DNA from: Sphingopyxis sp. H050
Lineage (GTDB): Bacteria > Pseudomonadota > Alphaproteobacteria > Sphingomonadales > Sphingomonadaceae
Assembly: GCF_001468265.1 (NCBI RefSeq)
Contig: NZ_LNRZ01000001.1
Location: 310,001 to 374,000 of the forward strand
Direction: 5' to 3'
DNA: 64,000 bases
Shown here: positions 32,706 through 40,803 of the stretch, piece after piece
Layout of the letters: every line of letters starts with the position of its first letter
How positions within the stretch are numbered: position 1 is the first letter of the stretch
Program-made: the position numbers and the translations under genes
The notes under the pieces: model-generated
Database searches by the model: none
Seen by the model: only the letters and a program-made list of their open reading frames with translations
What the model was told of the DNA's origin: nothing

Positions 32706-34198
32706 GTCAGCCGCGCCTTCACGCGCACGATGACAGGTAACAGCAGGATCGCGGCAAAGCTCAATGCACCCGATAGCAGGAAGAAGCCGTCATAGCCGAT
32801 CTCAGTCTGCATCGATCCCGACGCGCCCGCGAGCAGGCGCGGCAGCAGGAAGGCGAAGCCCGAGAGCAGCGCATATTGTGCGCCGGGATATTTGGGGCTG
32901 ACCAGCATCGACAGATAGACGACGAAGACCGCGCCCGCGTAGCCGTTGCCGAACTGATCGACGGCGACCGAGGTGTAGAGGACGAAAGCCGAAGGCTCGC
33001 TGTGCCACAGCCAGACATAGATCCAGTTGCCGAGCGCCGCGGTCACCGCGCCGATCCCTAGCGTCCAACCGAGCGATAGCCGCGTCGACAGCCAGCCGCC
33101 GAGCGCGACGCCCGCCATGCTCGCCGACAGCGCGACGACGCCATCGGCGACGCCGATCTGGTGCAGACTGTAGCCCGCATCGTTCCACAGCGGGTGCGAC
33201 AGGGTCAGCGCGAGCACATCGCCCATGCGGTATAGCGAAACGAACGCCAGCACGGCGAGGACGGCATAGCCGTAGCGCCAGAACAACTCGACATAGGGGG
33301 CTGCGAAGGTCGACATGCGCGCGGACGCATCCGCGGGCAGGCGGTTGATGCGGGGGAGGGCGAGCGCCAGCGCGGCGAAAGGCAGCAGCGCAATGGCGAG
33401 AACGACGGGGGTCACGTTGGTCCTGGCGGAAATGCCCGCGCCCTGTGCGACCGATAGCAGCGCCCAACCCACCGCTGCGGTCACGAGCGCGACGGCAAAC
33501 AGGATGACGAGGCTGGCGAGGATTCCCTTCACCAGCGCACGCGCGCGGCGCGCACCCTCGTGCTCGGGCCGCATCGCCACGAGGATTGGGAAGGGGAGGA
33601 AGGCGGCGACCGCGATGACCAGATAGGCGATCGTCCAATCGGACCAAGCCGCCACCAGTATCGCGCCGCTGCCCGCCGCCACCATCGCGCTGCGATAGCC
33701 CCACAGGTTCGCGGCGACGAGCGGCGCCTGTTCGGCCTGGGTCGGCGCAAGCTCGATGCGCCAGCCGTCGGCTGCGACCTCGAGCGTCGTGGTCCAGAAC
33801 GCGAGCAGGATGGCGAATAAGGCGGTCAGCGGCAGGCTCTTGTCGCTCGAGGTAAAGGCCATCGCGACCATGGAGAGGAAGATTCCAAGCTGCGACAACA
33901 TGATCCAACCGCGCCGCCGCCCCCAGAAGCGTGCAAATCCGGGGATGTCATAGCGCTCGACCAGCGGCGCCCAGGCGAATTTGAACGTCGGCAGTAGCGC
34001 GATCCATGCGAAAAAGCCGATGATCACGATATCGACGCCGTGCCGCGACAGGCGCAGCGTCAGCACGGCGTTGAACATGTAAAAGGGCAGGCCGGCCGAA
34101 AAGCCGAGCAGCAGGTAGAGGCCGAGCAGGCGGCGCGTCGACGGCTTCACGGGGGCTTCGGCCGGGACCGCTCCCGCATCGACGGCGATGGCGGTCAC
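32702..34198 (-). CDS. MFS permease, AmpG-like
   Basis: 498 residues from a GTG at 34198 that overlaps the TGA of the symporter gene (GTGA) and follows a GAGGC; a longer form is possible but would run into that gene. Twelve or more hydrophobic segments are evident, and the first loop GFSAGLPFYMFNAVLTLRLSRHGVD...GFFAWIALLPTFKFAWAPLVERYD is a strong match to AmpG-type muropeptide permeases (GLPL...W...P.KF.W.P..DR). It likely imports GlcNAc-anhydroMurNAc peptides or related fragments. The adjacent PBP4, hydrolase and D-Glu genes make peptidoglycan salvage the best reading. Confidence 0.85.
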   Translation of the reverse strand: MTAIAVDAGAVPAEAPVKPSTRRLLGLYLLLGFSAGLPFYMFNAVLTLRLSRHGVDIVIIGFFAWIALLPTFKFAWAPLVERYDIPGFARFWGRRRGWIMLSQLGIFLSMVAMAFTSSDKSLPLTALFAILLAFWTTTLEVAADGWRIELAPTQAEQAPLVAANLWGYRSAMVAAGSGAILVAAWSDWTIAYLVIAVAAFLPFPILVAMRPEHEGARRARALVKGILASLVILFAVALVTAAVGWALLSVAQGAGISARTNVTPVVLAIALLPFAALALALPRINRLPADASARMSTFAAPYVELFWRYGYAVLAVLAFVSLYRMGDVLALTLSHPLWNDAGYSLHQIGVADGVVALSASMAGVALGGWLSTRLSLGWTLGIGAVTAALGNWIYVWLWHSEPSAFVLYTSVAVDQFGNGYAGAVFVVYLSMLVSPKYPGAQYALLSGFAFLLPRLLAGASGSMQTEIGYDGFFLLSGALSFAAILLLPVIVRVKARLT

Positions 34199-35433
34199 GC
34201 CTGAGCCTCGGGTTCGATCGCCTTTTCCCAACGCGCCACGGTGCTCGTGACCGTCAGGTTTGCGCTCGCGCTCGCCACGGTGCGCGTCATGTCGAGCAGC
34301 CGGTCAAAGGGCAGGATGAAGCCGACAACGAGTGCCGTTTGTTCAGGCGACACGCCGACCGCCGACAGCACGGCGGCGAGCATGAAGAGCGAAGCCGACG
34401 GGATCGGCGCGGTGCCGAAGGCGGCGAGCGCGCCGGTGAGCAGGACGATTGCCAGCATCGGCAGGTCGGGTTCGACGCCGACGGCTTGCAGCGCGAATAT
34501 GCTGAGCAGCCCGACATACATGGCGGTGCCGTCCTTCCCGATGCTCGCGCCGATCGGCAGGACGGTCTTGGCGACGCCGGGGGCGATGTGAAGATCTTCG
34601 AGCGCAATGCGCAGCGCGACGGGTAGGGTTGCCGCCGACGATGCGGTCGAGAAGGCCACTGCCAGCGCATCGACGATCTTGCGGTAGAAGCGCAACACCG
34701 GCTGTTTGGCGACGAAGGCGAGCAGCGGCACGTGAACCAGCAATATCTGCAGGACCACGCCCGCCGCGACCCCGACCGCCAGCCAGCCGATGTTGGCGAA
34801 CACGGCGACGCCATTGTCGGCGACCGCTTTCGCAATCAGCGCCAGGACGCCGAAGGGCGTGATTTCCATGACGATCCGCACCAGCTGGAACAGGACATGC
34901 CCCGCCGATTGCAGCAGGTCGGCCATCGGGCGGCCCTGTTCACCGGCGAGGATGACGCCGAAGCCGAACAGGATCGAGAAGAAGATGATCGCGAGCATGT
35001 CGCCCGCGACCAGCGCTTCGACGATATTGAGCGGCACGATGCCGACCAGTTGGTCGTGCAGCGACTTGGGCTCGCCGAGTGCATGCGGCGCGGCGCTGCC
35101 GAGCGCGGCGCCCTGGCCGGGTTCGAGCAGCAGGCCGACGATCATGCCGATCGACACCGCGCAGAAAGTCGTCGCGGCGAACAGGGCGACCGTCCGCGCG
35201 CCGACCGAGCCCAGCTTTCGCGGGTCGGCGAGTGCGGTGACGCCCGAGGCGATGCTGATGAACACGATCGGCACGACGAGCATCCGGATCAGGCGGACGA
35301 AGAGTTCGCCGACGACGGCGATCGCATCGGTCGCGGCGGGCCAGACGAGGCCGAGCAGCACGCCGATCGCCATCGCGCCGAGCACCCTTTGCCACAGCGG
35401 CACCGCGAACCAGCGTCGAAGCAAGCCTGTCAT
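34195..35433 (-). CDS. Dicarboxylate/amino-acid:cation symporter family (GltP/GltPh fold), altered ion site
   Basis: 412 residues with eight membrane helices and two hairpins of the DAACS family; HP1 contains FSTASSAATLPVAL. The signature of helix 7, normally NMDGT, reads GKDGT here, and helix 8, normally DxxxDMxRTxxNVxGD, reads DRLLDMTRTVASASAN. By position this replaces the residues equivalent to GltPh N310, N401 and D405 of the first sodium site while keeping Asp312, Asp394 and Arg397. Substrate is probably an acidic amino acid or N-acyl derivative, since dgcA and dgcN precede it, but coupling may differ. Confidence 0.88.
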   Translation of the reverse strand: MTGLLRRWFAVPLWQRVLGAMAIGVLLGLVWPAATDAIAVVGELFVRLIRMLVVPIVFISIASGVTALADPRKLGSVGARTVALFAATTFCAVSIGMIVGLLLEPGQGAALGSAAPHALGEPKSLHDQLVGIVPLNIVEALVAGDMLAIIFFSILFGFGVILAGEQGRPMADLLQSAGHVLFQLVRIVMEITPFGVLALIAKAVADNGVAVFANIGWLAVGVAAGVVLQILLVHVPLLAFVAKQPVLRFYRKIVDALAVAFSTASSAATLPVALRIALEDLHIAPGVAKTVLPIGASIGKDGTAMYVGLLSIFALQAVGVEPDLPMLAIVLLTGALAAFGTAPIPSASLFMLAAVLSAVGVSPEQTALVVGFILPFDRLLDMTRTVASASANLTVTSTVARWEKAIEPEAQA

Positions 35434-35458
35434 CCGCCCCCTTACCCGATCGATTACG

Positions 35459-36451
35459 TCACATGCCGCCCCAGAAGCCGGGCTGCGGGGGCATCAGGAT
35501 GCCGTTGTCCGCCCGAACCCCGCCCGCGCGATCCTCTGCAAGCCAGAGCGGCCCGTCAAGATCGACGAAGCTGCTCTGCGCCGCAATGGCCCAGGCCGGC
35601 GCGATCGACAGCGATGAACAGATCATGCAGCCGGTCATCACCCGCAGCCCGCGGGCCCGCGCCGCCTCCGCGAGTTCCAGCGCGGCGGTCAGTCCGCCCG
35701 TCTTGTCGAGCTTGATGTTCACCACGCCATAGCCGTCGGGCAGGCTTTCCAGATCGTCCGCCACGTGCGCCGCCTCGTCGGCTGCGATCGGAATCGCCGA
35801 CCGGAAACCGATCAGGTCGCTGTCGGCGTCGGCGGGAAGCGGCTGTTCGAGCAGGTCGATGCGAAGGTCGGTCAACAGCCCTTGCAGGTCGCTGACTTCG
35901 GCGATCGTCCAGCTCTCGTTGGGATCGACGATCATCTTAGGTTTCGGGGCGGCGGCGCGGACGGCGCGGATCTGCGCGGCGGGATCGCTCCGATCGACCT
36001 TGACCTTCAGCAGCGGCGCGTCGGCGAGCGCGGCCGCCGCGGCCGCCATGCGGTCGGGCGCGTCGAGGCTGACGGTCATCGCGGTGACGATCGGGCGCAG
36101 CGGCGTTTCGAGGCCCAGCGCGGTCGCGATATCGGTTGCCGCAAGCCTCAGCTCGAGATCCCACAGCGCGCAATCGACGGCGTTGCGTGCGGCCCCGGCG
36201 GGCATCAGCTGCAAAAGCTCCTGCCGCGTGGCGCCTCGCTCGATCGCGCCGCGCGCCGCTTCGATTGTCAAGATGGTGCTCTCAGCGTTCTCGCCATAGC
36301 GCGGGTAGGGAACGCATTCACCGCGCCCGGTGCCCCCGTCCTGCGCAATCGCGACGGTCACCACCTGCGCGGCCGTCTTGACCCCGCGCGAGATGCGGAA
36401 CGGGGTGTGCAGCGGCAGTATCTCGCCGGCAACGGTCAGGGTACGGGGCAT
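35459..36451 (-). CDS. dgcA: Enolase-superfamily dipeptide epimerase / N-acetyl-D-glutamate racemase
   Basis: 330 residues from ATG at 36451. Muconate-lactonizing-subgroup enolase enzyme: catalytic KxK in LLKVKVD, metal ligands in VDPNES, LEQPL and AADEA, and second catalytic Lys in NIKLDKTGG. The family includes L-Ala-D/L-Glu epimerase of murein recycling and DgcA of the recently described D-glutamate pathway. The neighbour 10 nt upstream is the DUF1611/DgcN gene, which favours DgcA (N-acetyl-D-Glu to N-acetyl-L-Glu). The two activities cannot be separated by sequence alone. Confidence 0.85.
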   Translation of the reverse strand: MPRTLTVAGEILPLHTPFRISRGVKTAAQVVTVAIAQDGGTGRGECVPYPRYGENAESTILTIEAARGAIERGATRQELLQLMPAGAARNAVDCALWDLELRLAATDIATALGLETPLRPIVTAMTVSLDAPDRMAAAAAALADAPLLKVKVDRSDPAAQIRAVRAAAPKPKMIVDPNESWTIAEVSDLQGLLTDLRIDLLEQPLPADADSDLIGFRSAIPIAADEAAHVADDLESLPDGYGVVNIKLDKTGGLTAALELAEAARARGLRVMTGCMICSSLSIAPAWAIAAQSSFVDLDGPLWLAEDRAGGVRADNGILMPPQPGFWGGM

Positions 36452-36461
36452 ATCGCTCGGG

Positions 36462-37493
36462 TCAGGCGGTGACGGCCGTTTGCGCCGTCGCATCGACATC
36501 CAGCAGCCGGTCGAGGATTGCCTCGACCCCGAAGCGGTAGGGGTCGCTCGTTGGCAGCCCGAACTCGGCCTCGATGCTCGCGCAGATTGCCTTCGCCTCG
36601 TCCTCTGTCATCGCCGAGGTGTTGAGCGCGATGCCGACGACGCGGACATCGGCATTGGTGAGCCGCGCGGCGGTCAGATTGGCCTCTATCGTCTGCGCGA
36701 TGCCCGGCAGCGGATAGTGCGGCAGGCCGCGCATATGCGGGCGCACCGGGTCGTGGCAGATCACCAGCGCGTCGGGCTGCGCACCGTGGAGCAAGCCCAT
36801 CGACACGCCGGCGAAGGAGGGATGGTAGAGCGAGCCCTGCCCCTCGATCAGATCCCAGCCGCCGTCGTCGCGCGCGGGTGACACCTGCTCGATCGCGCCC
36901 GAAATGAAGTCGGCGACCACCGCGTCGAGCGGCACGCCGTCGCCCGCGACCAAGATCCCGGTCTGCCCGGTTGCGCGGAAATCGGCGGCCACGCCGCGCT
37001 TTTTAAGCGCGCTGGCCAGGCAGAGCGTCGTGTACATCTTGCCGACCGAGCAATCGGTGCCGACGGTAAGGAGGCGCTTGCCGGCGCGTTTCTTGCCGTT
37101 GCCGATCGGAATGTCGGGCCGCGGGTCGCGTACGTCGTGCAGCCGTCGCCCCAGCCGCGCCGCGGCCTCGACCAGCCGCGGTTCGGCGTTGAGCCGGTGG
37201 TGCAGCCCCGATGCGATGTCGAGCCCCGCCTCCAACGCCGCGAGCGCGTCGACGATCAGCGCCTCGCCGAGCTTGCCCCCGGCGTTGGCGATGCCGAGCA
37301 CCAGCGTCCGCGCGCCCGCCGCATGCGCCGCGGCGAAATCCATGCGCGGCAGGTCGAGCGTCAGCGGGCAATCGTCATGACGATATTCGCCGATGCAGAT
37401 GTCGGGCCGGAACACGGCGAGTCCGCGCGAGGTCTTGATGTCGGCGGGGTCGGTCGAATGGCCGAGGTAGAGAAGATAAGGCGTTTCGATCAT
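36462..37493 (-). CDS. dgcN: DUF1611-family protein, D-glutamate N-acetyltransferase DgcN
   Basis: 343 residues. P-loop NTPase-like domain with GTDCSVGKMYTT (about residues 145-156), preceded by an N-terminal Rossmann-like region and followed by DLIEGQGSLYHPSFAGVSMGLLHGAQPDALVICHDP, both hallmarks of DUF1611. DgcN is reported to acetylate D-Glu so that DgcA can racemise it; this is knowledge of the family, not visible in the sequence. First gene of the six-gene operon, with a 95-nt gap to the LysR gene that contains the predicted operator. Confidence 0.85.
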   Translation of the reverse strand: MIETPYLLYLGHSTDPADIKTSRGLAVFRPDICIGEYRHDDCPLTLDLPRMDFAAAHAAGARTLVLGIANAGGKLGEALIVDALAALEAGLDIASGLHHRLNAEPRLVEAAARLGRRLHDVRDPRPDIPIGNGKKRAGKRLLTVGTDCSVGKMYTTLCLASALKKRGVAADFRATGQTGILVAGDGVPLDAVVADFISGAIEQVSPARDDGGWDLIEGQGSLYHPSFAGVSMGLLHGAQPDALVICHDPVRPHMRGLPHYPLPGIAQTIEANLTAARLTNADVRVVGIALNTSAMTEDEAKAICASIEAEFGLPTSDPYRFGVEAILDRLLDVDATAQTAVTA

Positions 37494-37574
37494 GGATCAG
37501 GGCAACCTGCGGATGACGGAAGCGCCGACCCTACTCTCGCCGGGCGCGGCGCCCCAATATCTAGCGCCATATAT

Positions 37575-37592
37575 CCTATAGCCTGACGCTAT
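37575..37592 (-). promoter_or_regulatory. Predicted LysR-type site upstream of dgcN
   Basis: Read on the minus strand it is ATAGCGTCAGGCTATAGG, containing a perfect ATAGC-N5-GCTAT dyad of the ATA-N9-TAT LysR form. It overlaps the last codons of the LysR gene and ends 81 nt before the dgcN ATG. The same sequence type occurs before the deacylase and acylase genes in the same orientation and spacing. Confidence 0.6.
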
Positions 37593-38473
37593 AATCCTTC
37601 CAGCACCGTGGCAAGCGTCGCGAGAAAGGCCGACGCGGTTTTCGACGGCGGCCGGTTCTGAAGATAGACGGCGTTGATGTCGAAGGTGATCGCGGGCTGG
37701 AGCGGCCGGCTGGATACGCCGGGCGGCAGCGCCGCATGGGCAGTGAAATTGTCCACGATGGCCATGCCGACCCCGGCATTCACCAGTGCCGCCGCGACAT
37801 AATAGGTTCGCGCCGATACGACTTCATCGAGCACGACTTCCAGCCGGCTGAGCTCGCTCGACAGCATTCGGCCAATCGGGCCGCCCTGGATGGGACTGAT
37901 GAATTTGTGGCCGCAGAGCTCGTCGAGATGCAATCGCGGCGGCGCGCCGGGCATATCCTCTTCGCGATAGATGACGACCAACTCGCCCTCGCCGATGACC
38001 TGATGCGCGACGGGCGCGGACAGCGGCACCTCGAAACTGATCGCGATGTCGGTCTCATGCTCATAGAGTTTGCGTACCATTTCGTCGTGATGCAGCGTCT
38101 GGAGGTCGAACATCACATCGTCATGGTCGACGAGAAAGCGCGACACCGCCTCGGGCACCGCGCCGAGGCCGAGCGAGGGAAGCGCCGAGATGCGCAGCAG
38201 GCCGCCGCGGCCGTGACGCAGATTCTGGCACGCCTGCCGCAGCGATCGCACGCGGTCCTGAATGTCCGATACCTCGGCGAACAACGTATGCGCGTCCTGT
38301 GTCGGGATCAGCCGGCCCTTCGAGCGTTCAAACAGGGTGAGGCCGATCGAGCGTTCGGCGTGGCGCAGGACTTTCGTCACCGACGGCTGCGACACGTTGA
38401 GCGAGCGCGCGGCGGCGCTGACCGTGCCGTGCAGGAACACCGCGTGGAAGACCTCGATCTGGCGCAGATTCAT
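37589..38473 (-). CDS. LysR-family transcriptional regulator
   Basis: 294 residues from ATG at 38473; the frame extends upstream without LysR similarity. N-terminal winged helix with FHAVFLHGTVSAAARSLNVSQPSVTKVLRHAE (about residues 8-40), then a linker helix and a periplasmic-binding-like effector domain. It lies between dgcN and the divergent deacylase gene, the position typical of a LysR activator of its neighbours. A LysR regulator (DgcR) is reported for dgc operons in marine Proteobacteria, which supports a D-glutamate-related effector. Autoregulation is plausible because the deacylase-side site lies 72 nt upstream of its start. Confidence 0.9.
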   Translation of the reverse strand: MNLRQIEVFHAVFLHGTVSAAARSLNVSQPSVTKVLRHAERSIGLTLFERSKGRLIPTQDAHTLFAEVSDIQDRVRSLRQACQNLRHGRGGLLRISALPSLGLGAVPEAVSRFLVDHDDVMFDLQTLHHDEMVRKLYEHETDIAISFEVPLSAPVAHQVIGEGELVVIYREEDMPGAPPRLHLDELCGHKFISPIQGGPIGRMLSSELSRLEVVLDEVVSARTYYVAAALVNAGVGMAIVDNFTAHAALPPGVSSRPLQPAITFDINAVYLQNRPPSKTASAFLATLATVLEGL

Positions 38474-38545
38474 CGCGTTCTTGTCCCTGTGAAGACTGCG
38501 CCGGCGTCGCCATTCAACGGATTGCCCGGCGGCGGCTCCTTCTCT

Positions 38546-38563
38546 ATGCCATCGGGTTATAGG
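38546..38563 (+). promoter_or_regulatory. Predicted LysR-type site upstream of the deacylase gene
   Basis: ATGCCATCGGGTTATAGG, with the T-N11-A frame CTAT-N11-ATAG at 38544-38562. It lies in the lysR/deacylase intergenic region and ends 80 nt before the deacylase ATG. It shares 11 invariant positions of 18 with the other two sites. Confidence 0.55.
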
Positions 38564-38643
38564 GGGTGCAACAACGCTCGCTGGACGCGCGGCGCCTGTT
38601 CGGGACATCTCGTTGCGGGACGCATCCGCCGAAAGGTCATGAC

Positions 38644-40287
38644 ATGCCGCTAGCCTCGCTTCGTATCGCCCGCACGATGGCCGCGTTCTCGGCCGCCGCC
38701 GCGATGCTCTGCGTTTCGGGCGCATCGGCGAAGGCCGACGAGGCGGTCGATGTCGTCATACGCGGCGGGATGATTTATGACGGCAGCGACTCCAAGCCCT
38801 TCGTTGGTGACGTCGCGATCCGCGGCGACCGGATCGTCTATGTCGGCCCGGCAGGCGGCTATGCCGCGGATCGCGTGATCGACGCGACCGGTCTGATCGT
38901 TGCGCCAGGTTTCATCGACCCGCACACCCATGCCGACGGCTTTCTGCGCTCGCCCGACAAGGCGGTCCGCGTCAACGCGGCATGGCTCAACCAGGGCGTC
39001 AGTACGGTGATGATCGGAGTCGATGGCGCCGGCACGCCCGATGTCGCCGAGGATGCCGCCCAGCTTCAGACCTCGGGCGTCGGGACCAATGTCGCCTTCT
39101 TCGTCGGCTTCGGGCCGGTGCGGCAGCGCGTCCTCGGGCAGGACGCCCGCGCACCCGATGCGGCGGAACTCGACCGGATGAGGGCGCTCGTCGCGAAGGG
39201 CATGTGCGAGGGCGCGCTGGGTCTGTCGACCGGACTCTTTTACGCGCCGCAAAGCTTTGCGAAAACCGGCGAAGTCGTAGCCGTGGCGCGCGAAGCGGCG
39301 ATTCGCGGCGGGCTCTACGACACGCACCAGCGTGATGAATCAACCTACAGCATCGGCCTGCTCGGCTCGGTGCGGGAGGCGATCGAGATCGGGCGGCAGG
39401 CCGGCATGCCCGTGCATTTCGCGCATCTGAAGGCGCTCGGCGTCGATGTCCACGGTCAGGCGGGCGCGGTGATCGCGGCGATCGACGCCGCGCGCGCCGA
39501 GGGGGTCGATGTGACTGCCGACCAATATCCGTGGCTCGCTTCGGGATCGAACCTCGACGCGGCGCTGCTGCCGCGTTGGGCGGTCGATGGCGGCGGGCCA
39601 GCGCTGTTGAAGCGACTGGACGAACCGGCGACGCTTGCCCGGATCCGCGCCGAAATGCAGGACAATCTGCGCCGGCGCGGCGGAGCTGGAGCGCTGCTGC
39701 TGATCGCGCAAGGCTTTCCGTGGACCGGCCAAACCCTCGAGCAGGTCGCGGCGGAGTGGAAAGTCGACAGCCGCGACGCGGCGCTGCGCATCATCCGCCA
39801 GAGCGTCCAGGCGAAAGGCCTGGGCGAGCGCGGCGGCGGCACCTCGGTCGCCTCGTTCAACATGGCGCAGGCCGATGTCGACCTGCTGATGCAGCAGCCT
39901 TGGATGGTGACGTCGTCCGACGGATCGGACGGCCATCCGCGCATGTTCGCGACCTTTCCGGAGAAATATCTGCGCTATGTCCGCGAAAGGCAGGTCATCG
40001 ATCTTGCGACCTTTGTCCGCCAGTCGACGGGGCGCACCGCCGACATCTACAAGCTCGACGGGCGCGGTTATCTGCGTTCGGGTTACTACGCCGACGTGCT
40101 GGTATTTGACCCCATCGAATACAGACCCCGCGCCCACTATGTGAACCCGCGCGAACTAAGCGCTGGGGTGCGTAAGCTGTTCGTCAACGGGGTGCTCGCC
40201 GTCGATGACGGCCGGACGACGGGCGCCGCCGCCGGCCGCGCGCTGCTCCGGCCGCCGCCGCGGGAGTGCGCAATTAAGGGCGGTTAA
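38644..40287 (+). CDS. Exported N-acyl-D-amino-acid deacylase (amidohydrolase)
   Basis: 547 residues from ATG at 38644 after GAAAGG. A signal peptide ends near SGASA|KADE, so it is periplasmic. Urease-superfamily metal hydrolase: the beta-strand VIDATGLIVAPGFIDPHTHADG carries the HxH motif (H94, H96); GLSTGLFYAP, THQRDES, HFAHLKALG and SSDGSDGHPR follow in the order seen in D-aminoacylases. It would release free D-amino acids from N-acyl or dipeptidyl forms in the periplasm. Transcribed divergently from the LysR gene. The periplasmic location suggests action before uptake by the symporter or permease. Confidence 0.9.
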   Translation: MPLASLRIARTMAAFSAAAAMLCVSGASAKADEAVDVVIRGGMIYDGSDSKPFVGDVAIRGDRIVYVGPAGGYAADRVIDATGLIVAPGFIDPHTHADGFLRSPDKAVRVNAAWLNQGVSTVMIGVDGAGTPDVAEDAAQLQTSGVGTNVAFFVGFGPVRQRVLGQDARAPDAAELDRMRALVAKGMCEGALGLSTGLFYAPQSFAKTGEVVAVAREAAIRGGLYDTHQRDESTYSIGLLGSVREAIEIGRQAGMPVHFAHLKALGVDVHGQAGAVIAAIDAARAEGVDVTADQYPWLASGSNLDAALLPRWAVDGGGPALLKRLDEPATLARIRAEMQDNLRRRGGAGALLLIAQGFPWTGQTLEQVAAEWKVDSRDAALRIIRQSVQAKGLGERGGGTSVASFNMAQADVDLLMQQPWMVTSSDGSDGHPRMFATFPEKYLRYVRERQVIDLATFVRQSTGRTADIYKLDGRGYLRSGYYADVLVFDPIEYRPRAHYVNPRELSAGVRKLFVNGVLAVDDGRTTGAAAGRALLRPPPRECAIKGG

Positions 40288-40401
40288 GGTTCGGACCCGT
40301 GCCTTGCCGATCGAGCACGGCCGTCAACGACGTTGCGGCGGCCCGGCCGAAGCCTGCCGGATCGCTCCCAGATGATCGGGATAAGCCATGATCGGGCTAA
40401 A

Positions 40402-40488
40402 TGGTGCGGTCGAGAAGACTCGAACTTCCACGGCCTTTCGGCCACAACGACCTCAACGTTGCGCGTCTACCAGTTCCGCCACGACCGC
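40402..40488 (-). tRNA. tRNA-Leu(GAG)
   Basis: On the minus strand the 87-nt sequence begins GCGGTCGTGG and ends CGACCGCACCA. The 7-bp acceptor stem GCGGTCG/CGACCGC is perfect, the anticodon arm CAACG-TTGAGGT-CGTTG gives anticodon GAG, the long variable arm GTGGCCGAAAGGCCGT is typical of class II tRNA-Leu, and TTCGAGT is the T loop. CCA is encoded. It stands alone between the deacylase and the Pho-box region. Confidence 0.97.
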
Positions 40489-40634
40489 ACATCATGATGG
40501 TCCGGATCGGGTCCGGCACCAGGTAGGAGCGGGCGCCTAGCAAAGCTTTTCGGGCGATGCAAGCGAGCTTCTCGGCTTTTATTTCTTACGCCTGCGAAGC
40601 GACCGCGTCCGGGCTTCCGCTGCGCTATTCGCCG

Positions 40635-40712
40635 ATGTCACCGAACCGACGCGAAAGCGTCACCCAAATGTCATCGCTCTGGCGTCAGACCGTCATCGAA
40701 TCACCCTAGTGG
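40635..40712 (+). promoter_or_regulatory. Pho-box-like array and promoter of the lipoprotein gene
   Basis: Heptamers related to CTGTCAT recur in an 11-bp register: ATGTCAC (40635), GCGTCAC (40657), ATGTCAT (40668) and CCGTCAT (40690), with weaker copies at 40646 and 40679. This 7+4 spacing is the PhoB binding pattern. A CTAG that may belong to the -10 element begins 10 nt after the last heptamer, exactly as before gspC. The rest of the 315-nt gap (40489-40803) shows nothing I can name. Confidence 0.65.
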
Positions 40713-40803
40713 CGGCGTCACCGGGGGCGAGACGGCGACTCTTCACTCGTTCACGGCCTGTTTTTTCATCGCGCCGCAGGCGCACACCGGGAACGGAGAT
40801 ATC

